A DNA stretch of 64,000 nucleotides from Alteribacter populi (GTDB lineage Bacteria; Bacillota; Bacilli; Bacillales; Salisediminibacteriaceae): the NCBI RefSeq assembly GCF_002352765.1, contig NZ_KZ293963.1:1138368-1202367 (forward strand), read 5' to 3'. Below are positions 58,426-64,000 of this stretch, piece by piece. Numbering within the stretch: the first letter of the stretch is position 1; each line of letters opens with the position of its first letter. A program made the translations under genes and the position numbers. Below the pieces are notes generated by a model, which did no database searches, was not told the DNA's origin, and saw only the letters and a list, made by a program, of their open reading frames with translations.

Positions 58426-59943
58426 TTAAAGTCCTAATGGATTAAGTGGACGGTTGCCAACGTAGGAAAGCACGCTTTTTGTTTCGGTGTATAGGTCGAG
58501 TGTTTCCACACATAACTCACGGCCATATCCAGACTGCTTATATCCTCCAAATGGCGTTCCTGGGAAAGCTGAAAATGGGCAGTTGACCATGACAATTCCT
58601 GCTTTAATACCACTTGCGACACGGTTGGCACGGCCGTTGTCTTTCGTCCAAACAGCAGATCCAAGGCCGTAAATCGTATCATTGGCTAATTTAACCGCTT
58701 CTTTTTCATCTTTAAATTTCATCACGACGACAACAGGACCGAAAATTTCTTCTTGGGCTACTTGCATGTCGTTGGTCACATCAGTAATAACCGTCGGAGC
58801 ATACCAATACCCCTCTTCAAAGCCTTCAGGGTAAATCTGCTCACCACCGGTTACGACAGTAGCGCCATCTTTGACCGCTTGTTTTACGTATCCATCGATC
58901 ACATCAACCTGACTTTGACTAACAATCGAACCAAGGTGCGTTCCTTTGTCCATCGGATCGCTTGATTTAAGTTGCTTTGTTTTTGCCACAAATTTCTCCA
59001 TAAATTCATCATAAATTTCTTCGTGGACGAACAGGCGGGAACGTGCTTCACATGATTGACCTGTGTTATAGAAGATGCCAAACAATGATCCGTCTACTGC
59101 TGCGTCGATGTCCGCGTCATCAAAGACAAGGCTTGGTGATTTACCTCCGAGCTCAAGTGTGACACGCTTCAATGTTTCAGACGCTTTTGCCATAATGTCT
59201 TTTCCTGTACCTGTTTCACCTGTGAAGGCCACTTTGTCGACACCGTCATGTTCAGTTAGCGCTGAACCAACCGTGGAGCCTGGTCCTGTTACGACGTTTA
59301 CAACGCCTTCTGGAACACCTGCTTCATGACAAATTTCTGTTAATACGATCGCTGTCACCGGCGTTAAGCTTGCTGGTTTAAGAACAATCGAGCACCCCGT
59401 TGCAATCGCCGGTGCGATTTTCCAAGCCGCCATCATCATTGGGTAGTTCCACGGAATGATTTGTGCTGCTACACCCATCGGTTCTTTTTGTGTGTAGTTG
59501 AAAAAGCCACCTGGTACATTGTTTACAGATCCTGTATGCCCGACAATCGCTCCTGCATAAAATTCAAAGTCTTCGATGGACTGCATGACTTGTCCTTGAG
59601 CAGCACCTACTGACTTTCCGCTATTTAAAACCTCTAATTCTACTAACTCGTTAAAACGAGAGCGCATAATGGATGCGATTTTATTTAAAACTCGTGAACG
59701 CTTCCCTACCGGATAACGTTTCCACTTCCCGTTATCAAATGCATTTCGTGCAGCTTGTACAGCACGATCAACATCTTCTACACCTGCTTTTGCAATTTCA
59801 GCTAAAGGTTTTCCTGTTGCCGGATTGTACGTAACAAACGTTTCCCCAGACGCACTATCAACTGATTCACCATTAATGACCATTTTATAGTAATCTCTTT
59901 TTAGCACTTCATTGTCTAGCTTTTTTTCTTCAACACTTTTCAT
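58426..59943 (-). CDS. Aldehyde dehydrogenase in the paa cluster
   Basis: This 505-residue NAD(P)-dependent dehydrogenase has catalytic Cys in NTGQSCEARSR (near 303), Glu in TLELGGKSPSL (near 269) and the cofactor segment IPWNYPMMMAAWKIAPA (near 164). PaaZ of E. coli is a two-domain protein of about 680 residues; this one lacks the C-terminal hydratase domain. It may be the split semialdehyde dehydrogenase that follows ring opening (PacL-like), or a phenylacetaldehyde or betaine-aldehyde dehydrogenase. ATG start after GGAGG. It is 20 nt from paaG. Confidence 0.85.
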   Translation of the reverse strand: MKSVEEKKLDNEVLKRDYYKMVINGESVDSASGETFVTYNPATGKPLAEIAKAGVEDVDRAVQAARNAFDNGKWKRYPVGKRSRVLNKIASIMRSRFNELVELEVLNSGKSVGAAQGQVMQSIEDFEFYAGAIVGHTGSVNNVPGGFFNYTQKEPMGVAAQIIPWNYPMMMAAWKIAPAIATGCSIVLKPASLTPVTAIVLTEICHEAGVPEGVVNVVTGPGSTVGSALTEHDGVDKVAFTGETGTGKDIMAKASETLKRVTLELGGKSPSLVFDDADIDAAVDGSLFGIFYNTGQSCEARSRLFVHEEIYDEFMEKFVAKTKQLKSSDPMDKGTHLGSIVSQSQVDVIDGYVKQAVKDGATVVTGGEQIYPEGFEEGYWYAPTVITDVTNDMQVAQEEIFGPVVVVMKFKDEKEAVKLANDTIYGLGSAVWTKDNGRANRVASGIKAGIVMVNCPFSAFPGTPFGGYKQSGYGRELCVETLDLYTETKSVLSYVGNRPLNPLGL

Positions 59944-59963
59944 TGTAAAAAACCTCCATTACG

Positions 59964-60737
59964 TTATTGCCCTAAATAATTAGGTGATCTTTTTTCGAAA
60001 AAGGCGTTCATTCCTTCACGGTGATCGTGTGTTTTTCCTGCTGTTCGCTGAGCATAGGCTTCATACTCGAGCATGTCATGTAAATCATGATCCCAGCTTT
60101 TATATAAGTATCGCTTAATCAAACCGACTGCTTTTGTCGGCATTGAAGCCAATTTTTCAGCATACTTCTTCACTTCTTCATCCCAGTTCGCTTCTGTAAA
60201 AACCTCATTTACTAACCCAAAAGATTTCGCATCATGGGCATCTACTTTTTCACCCATAACGGCCAGTTCCATCGCTTTGGCGTGCCCAACAAGTCGCGGC
60301 AAATAGTACAGGCTTCCTGAATCCGGTACAAGTCCGATATGAATGAAAGCTTCTACAAACTTCGCTTTTTCTGAGGCTACTCTAAAATCGGCCGCTAGCG
60401 CAAAACTCATTCCAGCACCAGCAGCTACTCCGTTTACCGCTGCAATAATCGGCTTTTCAAGTGAAGCGAGCTCTCGTATCATCGGATTGTATCGCTTCCG
60501 TAAAAATTCAGCGTGATCTGTGTCTTCATCCACCCCTGCCAGATCTTCCCCCGAACAAAACGCTCGGCCGCTTCCGGTAACGACAATCGCTCGAACCTCA
60601 TCATCTTTACCGGCACCTCGCAGCGCTTTACTCACTTCTTTGTTCATTTGCTCTGTAAAGGCATTAAGCTTATCCGGTCGATTGAGGGTGAGCCACGCTA
60701 CGTTATTTTCCACTTCGTACATAATCGTTTCATACAT
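59964..60737 (-). CDS. paaG: 1,2-Epoxyphenylacetyl-CoA isomerase PaaG
   Basis: This 257-residue crotonase-family enzyme matches PaaG, which turns the ring epoxide into oxepin-CoA. The oxyanion segments are AFCSGEDLAGVDEDTDHAEF and NGVAAGAGMSFALAADFRVA; IHIGLVPDSGSLYYLPRLVG near residue 130 has the PDSG pattern typical of PaaG and not the Glu pair of hydratases. Start is ATG 60737 after AGAGGAG. It stands between paaF and the ALDH gene. Confidence 0.88.
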   Translation of the reverse strand: MYETIMYEVENNVAWLTLNRPDKLNAFTEQMNKEVSKALRGAGKDDEVRAIVVTGSGRAFCSGEDLAGVDEDTDHAEFLRKRYNPMIRELASLEKPIIAAVNGVAAGAGMSFALAADFRVASEKAKFVEAFIHIGLVPDSGSLYYLPRLVGHAKAMELAVMGEKVDAHDAKSFGLVNEVFTEANWDEEVKKYAEKLASMPTKAVGLIKRYLYKSWDHDLHDMLEYEAYAQRTAGKTHDHREGMNAFFEKRSPNYLGQ

Positions 60738-60756
60738 AACAGATACCTTCTCCTCT

Positions 60757-61533
60757 CTACTTCCCGGTAAATCGAGGATTTCGTTTTTCTAAGAATGCTT
60801 GCATCCCCTCTTTTTGATCTTGAGAAGAAAAGAGAAGATAAAAGTTCTTTCTTTCTAATTCCATCCCTTCTTGTAATGGATGATCAACCGCCTTGTTAAC
60901 TGCTTCTTTAATCAACCTCAACGAAAGCGGTGGTTGTTTTGCGAGACGATGGGCAAACTTCATCGTTTCTTCCATCACGAGCTCTGGGGCAATGAGGCGA
61001 TTAACTAAGCCATATTGGAGCGCTTCTTTTGCTGGAATCGTATCTCCCGTCCAAAGATATTCTAGTGCTTTTGTTTTTCCCATCGCTTTTGTAAGCCGCT
61101 GTGTGCCACCAGCCCCAGGCATTACAGCCAGGGTCACTTCCGGAAAACGAAATTGAGCGGTCTCTGAAGCAAATAGCATGTCACAGTTGAGTGCCAGTTC
61201 AAAACCTCCTCCAAAGACGAAGCCACTTGCAGCACCTAATATCGGTTTTTTGATGGTGGAAATTCGGTCCCACTGAGCGAATTGGTTTAAAAGTTCAAGT
61301 GAAACCGCATCATCTTCTGCCATTTCCTCAATATCAGCACCCGCGGCAAATGCCCGGTCGGATCCGGTAATCACAATGACGCGAATATCATCTGCTTGAT
61401 CGTACTCAAAAAGTTGATCTACAATTTCATCCACCATTTTTCGATTTAGTGCATTGTAGACTTTAGGACGATCGAGTTGAATCACACCGACATTACCGTC
61501 TGTGTAATGCTTAATCATTTCTTTAGGACTCAT
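60757..61533 (-). CDS. paaF: Enoyl-CoA hydratase PaaF
   Basis: This protein of about 258 residues is a crotonase-type hydratase. It has oxyanion segments AFAAGADIEEMAED near residue 65 and ASGFVFGGGFELALNCDMLFA near 100, plus the catalytic Glu region FPEVTLAVMPGAGGTQRL. PaaF hydrates 2,3-dehydroadipyl-CoA. The start is uncertain: the frame opens at 61545, and ATG 61533 overlaps the end of the EthD gene by 11 nt. It is followed by paaG. Confidence 0.85.
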   Translation of the reverse strand: MSPKEMIKHYTDGNVGVIQLDRPKVYNALNRKMVDEIVDQLFEYDQADDIRVIVITGSDRAFAAGADIEEMAEDDAVSLELLNQFAQWDRISTIKKPILGAASGFVFGGGFELALNCDMLFASETAQFRFPEVTLAVMPGAGGTQRLTKAMGKTKALEYLWTGDTIPAKEALQYGLVNRLIAPELVMEETMKFAHRLAKQPPLSLRLIKEAVNKAVDHPLQEGMELERKNFYLLFSSQDQKEGMQAFLEKRNPRFTGK

Positions 61534-61831
61534 CGACTTCTTCACCGATCATTAGCGTTACGAGCTCGCCGGCAAACCCCATTAAATCCTTTCCACTCGC
61601 TTTTGCTTCGTCTGTTTTCATCGCTTTTTTGAATGATTCATGATCGTCATAATACATTTCACATAATAGGTGATAATCGCTTTCACCCATTGGAGATCCA
61701 ACAACTTTTGTCACTTTCATTTTACGAAGTCCTGGAATTTTTTCCGTGATTGGTGCGTGTGTATTAAAGTAATGCTCATCAAATGCCTCTTTATCTTCTG
61801 GTTTTTTGTACAGTGCAATAAGTTTTACCAT
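61523..61831 (-). CDS. EthD family protein in the paa cluster
   Basis: This 102-residue ferredoxin-like-fold protein matches EthD/DUF1330-like monooxygenase-associated proteins: MVKLIALYKKPEDKEAFDEHYF and HAPITEKIPGLRKMKVTKV. It occupies the place where paaE would come after paaD in many bacteria, but it has no flavin, NADPH or iron-sulfur motifs, so it cannot replace the reductase. Its stop overlaps the paaF start. The precise role is unknown. Confidence 0.85.
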   Translation of the reverse strand: MVKLIALYKKPEDKEAFDEHYFNTHAPITEKIPGLRKMKVTKVVGSPMGESDYHLLCEMYYDDHESFKKAMKTDEAKASGKDLMGFAGELVTLMIGEEVDES

Positions 61832-62091
61832 TATTCATATCATCCTTTCAAATCATATTTATTGTTATATTAAGGCTCAATTCTAAAAAGATTGTTTGCT
61901 TTTATCAGTTAGAAGTCGCAACAGGTGGATGATTTCACCCCAGGACACAAGTGCGACATCCGTTCTTCCTTCACTTCGTTCGGGTTCACGGGGTCTTCAG
62001 CTGCTCCTACGGTGCCTCGTCGAAAGAAAACCATTGTTGCTTTTCCCGCTGGAGTCGCCGCCTTTTCTTGTTACTTATCAAACAGCGTTTT
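61832..62091. repeat. Inverted GC-rich repeat inside the paa operon
   Basis: The 260-bp gap between paaD and the EthD gene holds an inverted GC-rich element at about 61935-62075 (minus strand: GACTCCAGCGGGAAAAGCAA, CACCGTAGGAGCAGCTGAAG, ACCCCGTGAACCCGAACGAA). No gene is seen. The genes on both sides are same-strand and belong to one pathway. Confidence 0.75.
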
Positions 62092-62589
62092 TTAAAGATT
62101 CGCTACCGGCTTCATCGCTTCAAATGGATTCTTGCAGCTCCGGCAATACACAATACTTCTGCATGCTGTTGGTCCAAAAATGTTTTCCATCGTCGTGTAA
62201 GTCGACCCACAATAAGGACAGTCGATTTTCCATGGCTCCCCTGGAACATGGTTAGCAGGTGGTGGTGCAATGCCATATTCCTTGAGCTTTTCTTTTCCTT
62301 CAGCACTTATGAGATCTGTCGTCCACGGAGGGTCGTAAATATAAGTCACGGTCACTTGGTCAACTCCTTCAACTTTCATGACAGCGTTTTCAATTGAACG
62401 CTGAATAATGTCTAAAGCAGGACAACCAAGAAACGTAGGTTTCGCCATCACTTTTGCTTCGTTTTCTTCAATGTGAACGTCATGAATCATGCCCAGTTCA
62501 ACAACACTGATCGATGGAATTTCCGGGTCTTTGACGCTTTGAAGGGTCTCCATGATCCGTTTCTTTACTTGCGTTTTTTCAATAACCAT
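62092..62589 (-). CDS. paaD: 1,2-Phenylacetyl-CoA epoxidase subunit PaaD
   Basis: This 165-residue protein has an N-terminal MIP18/SufT-like domain (SVKDPEIPSISVVELGMI, then FLGCPALDIIQ) and a C-terminal zinc-finger-like part with CPYCGS and YCRSCKNPF. PaaD helps assemble the iron or iron-sulfur centres of the multicomponent epoxidase. Length and motifs are full. Start ATG 62589 with GGGAGG-type site. Fourth in paaA-B-C-D order. Confidence 0.93.
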   Translation of the reverse strand: MVIEKTQVKKRIMETLQSVKDPEIPSISVVELGMIHDVHIEENEAKVMAKPTFLGCPALDIIQRSIENAVMKVEGVDQVTVTYIYDPPWTTDLISAEGKEKLKEYGIAPPPANHVPGEPWKIDCPYCGSTYTTMENIFGPTACRSIVYCRSCKNPFEAMKPVANL

Positions 62590-62615
62590 CTCGTCCCCCC
62601 TCTCTCGTTGTTTCC

Positions 62616-63437
62616 TTACCAGGCGGCAGCAGGGTCCGTACGGTATACTTCAGAAAGAATGTCTAGCGCTTGGCTTAAATCTTCAGTATGTTCTCCTTTT
62701 CTGCCATTTCCTTGTTTTAATTCTGGATTTCTATCGATCTGATAATCTACTTCTTTAAATAACGGCTCAATCTTTTCCATCCAACGATTTGTTAAAACGT
62801 CCTCTTCAGAAATAAGACCGAATTCACTCATTTTTTCACCCTCAGGTCCGAGCGTCAGTACTCCTCCAAAATCGTCCCACACTTTTTCGATCGCCTGCTC
62901 CATTTTCACGCGAGCTTCCGGCGTGCTATTCATGAGCTGCTTAAACCACATTTCCCAATGCATCAAGTGATAGTACTCTTCACCAATGACTTTTCTGGCA
63001 ATATGAGAGAGCGGCGAATAGCTTGAATCTTTCAATGATTGAAGCCGAATAGTCTTCGCGTGGTCGTAAAATAAATTTCGAACAACGGCAAATGCCCAGT
63101 CATAGTCTGGTTTTTCCAAATAGCTTCCTTCACCATTTTTACATTCAAGGATAATCGCATTACGAAACTCCTGAGGGGTACGTAAATGCGACAAATCATC
63201 TGCCTTTCCCTCACCGAGATCTTCGAGAAGTTGATAGTACATCACAGCATGCCCCATCGTATCCTGGTTGATCGATGAAAATGCTACATCTTCTTCAATG
63301 TGCGGAGCTAGCCCTAGCCACTCTGATCCACGGTAGGCGATCAAAAAATCATCATCAGCTAGTTGATATAAGAGAGCCTTACATGCTTTAAGGGCTTCTG
63401 GGTTGGACTTGAGGTCGTCTATGCTTTCAAATGTCAC
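62616..63437 (-). CDS. paaC: 1,2-Phenylacetyl-CoA epoxidase structural subunit PaaC
   Basis: This ferritin-like subunit of about 273 residues partners PaaA in the epoxidase that adds oxygen to phenylacetyl-CoA. It has family motifs QLADDDFLIAYRGSEWLGLAP-type opening, GHAVMYYQLLEDLGEG near 75 and EEYYHLMHWEMWFKQLMNSTPEAR near 162. The diiron ligands of PaaA are not expected here. The start is GTG 63437, 6 nt after AGGAGGTG; the frame's earlier GTG at 63446 lies in that site. It follows paaB by 12 nt. Confidence 0.94.
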   Translation of the reverse strand: MTFESIDDLKSNPEALKACKALLYQLADDDFLIAYRGSEWLGLAPHIEEDVAFSSINQDTMGHAVMYYQLLEDLGEGKADDLSHLRTPQEFRNAIILECKNGEGSYLEKPDYDWAFAVVRNLFYDHAKTIRLQSLKDSSYSPLSHIARKVIGEEYYHLMHWEMWFKQLMNSTPEARVKMEQAIEKVWDDFGGVLTLGPEGEKMSEFGLISEEDVLTNRWMEKIEPLFKEVDYQIDRNPELKQGNGRKGEHTEDLSQALDILSEVYRTDPAAAW

Positions 63438-63449
63438 GACGAACACCTC

Positions 63450-63776
63450 CTAAAGTAAGTTTTTTTCTGTAAACTGTTCTTGTTCGTATTGCCGCCACTT
63501 TTTCTTCAAATAGCCGTACCCGGAGGTTTCGCGGTATTTTTTATTATCTAACCTTGTGAGAACTTGACGTTCATCTTCATTTAACCCTAAAACCTCACTT
63601 CGTTTGACAACCCAAATATTGACGCAAGGTTCCCGTCTCATAAAGTTCTCTTTTGCCATCATAATCGCCATTTCCTTATTCGGCGCGAGTAAGCTGAACT
63701 GATGCTGAAAAGGCGCCATTGGGTTTCGTTTACTAAAAACTTCGTATTCTTCGTAAAATTGACTTTCTTTACTCAT
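63450..63776 (-). CDS. paaB: 1,2-Phenylacetyl-CoA epoxidase subunit PaaB
   Basis: This 108-residue PaaB subunit bridges PaaAC heterodimers in the epoxidase. Typical features are YEVFSKRNPMAPFQHQFSLLAPNKEMAIMMAKENFMRREPC (read across its length) and NIWVVKRSE near residue 55. ATG 63776 is preceded by AAAGGAGGC that overlaps the end of paaA. It is 5 nt after the paaA stop. Confidence 0.94.
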   Translation of the reverse strand: MSKESQFYEEYEVFSKRNPMAPFQHQFSLLAPNKEMAIMMAKENFMRREPCVNIWVVKRSEVLGLNEDERQVLTRLDNKKYRETSGYGYLKKKWRQYEQEQFTEKNLL

Positions 63777-63781
63777 GTGGA

Positions 63782-64000
63782 CTAAGCCTCCTTTGCCGAC
63801 GTATTAGAAAGGGCATCCCGTACCCACTGTGTGTTTTCGTATGAGTTACGTCGCAAATCTAATCGCTGTTCTGACATTGGACCGTGTCCTGTCACAATTT
63901 TTTTAAACTCATTCCAATCCGGCTGTTGGTACACCCATTCTTCTTTTTCCTCATCATAATGAAGGGTTTCATCCGGAACTTTTAAGCCGATCGATTGGAT
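63782..64000 (-). CDS. paaA: 1,2-Phenylacetyl-CoA epoxidase catalytic subunit PaaA, C-terminal fragment
   Basis: Only the last 72 codons are in the window; the gene enters from the right edge. The frame reads without stops to TAG at 63782-63784 and contains QQPDWNEFKKIVTGHGPMSEQRLDLRRNS and ends DALSNTSAKEA; the PDW-x-EF...G-x-GP pattern is the PaaA end. The catalytic diiron site lies outside the window. It is the first visible gene of paaA-B-C-D. Confidence 0.88.
   Translation of the reverse strand: MQSIGLKVPDETLHYDEEKEEWVYQQPDWNEFKKIVTGHGPMSEQRLDLRRNSYENTQWVRDALSNTSAKEA

Overview
The window looks like a chromosomal segment of a low-to-moderate GC, endospore-forming member of the Bacillaceae, probably alkaliphilic or haloalkaliphilic. 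Three things point that way. The left half keeps the Bacillus subtilis gene order panE(ylbQ)-ylbP-gerR-rpmF-ylbN-tmcAL-ylbL-ylbK-ylbJ-coaD-rsmD-ylbG-ylbF-...-ylbE-ylbD-ylbC-ylbB-ctaM/F/E/D/C/B-ctaA-pyc-ylaN-glsA. Sporulation genes (gerR, ylbJ) are present. Several extracytoplasmic or membrane-facing proteins (YlbC, YlbL, CtaC) are rich in acidic residues. Strong AGGAGG ribosome-binding sites, GTG/TTG starts and sigma-A promoters fit the same assignment.

Layout. (1) 1-20.9 kb is the conserved ylb block. It is interrupted by an enoyl-CoA hydratase gene at 2.2 kb and by a three-gene DNA-repair operon at 11.4-15.6 kb (XPB-type helicase, its partner, UV-damage endonuclease UvsE). (2) 21.0-28.1 kb holds the caa3 cytochrome oxidase operon (ctaC-D-E-F-M), ctaB and the divergent ctaA. 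(3) 28.2-36.7 kb holds dps, pyc, an IS110-type transposase gene, ylaN, glsA and a ylaL-like gene. B. subtilis has ftsW between pyc and ylaN; here that interval contains the IS110 gene and repeats instead. (4) 36.9-45.1 kb carries an amino-acid catabolic operon: a FlK-like thioesterase, a phenylalanine-dehydrogenase-type enzyme and a complete 2-oxoacid dehydrogenase complex (E1alpha, E1beta, E2, E3). A nitronate-monooxygenase-like gene and a gamma-carbonic-anhydrase-like gene follow. (5) 45.2-54.6 kb is accessory: a GNAT remnant, a DUF4260-type protein, an RNase H-like protein, and a putative macrolide-resistance island (mph-type kinase, Msr-type ABC-F protein with an attenuator leader, DinB, DHA3-type MFS, winged-helix/TPR regulator). 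(6) 55.1-64.0 kb is a phenylacetate degradation cluster (paaA-B-C-D, EthD, paaF, paaG, ALDH, paaH, paaJ, paaX), cut by the window edge inside paaA.

Regions 4 and 6 may work together. Phenylalanine could be deaminated to phenylpyruvate and oxidatively decarboxylated directly to phenylacetyl-CoA, which the Paa enzymes would then epoxidise, open and beta-oxidise. This is inference from specificity residues and gene content. The clearest regulatory element is upstream of the ABC-F gene: a strong promoter, a 13-codon leader containing RIRFR that resembles the ErmD leader, competing stems and a perfect intrinsic terminator just before the ABC-F ribosome-binding site. That is the architecture of macrolide-induced ribosome-stalling attenuation.

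Intergenic DNA is full of dispersed repeats of at least four kinds: a GC-rich element of about 130 nt, an AT-rich element containing AGCGGTCTTTTATTAAA, a hairpin element, and a degenerate 21-bp tandem family. I saw no rRNA, tRNA, CRISPR array or prophage.
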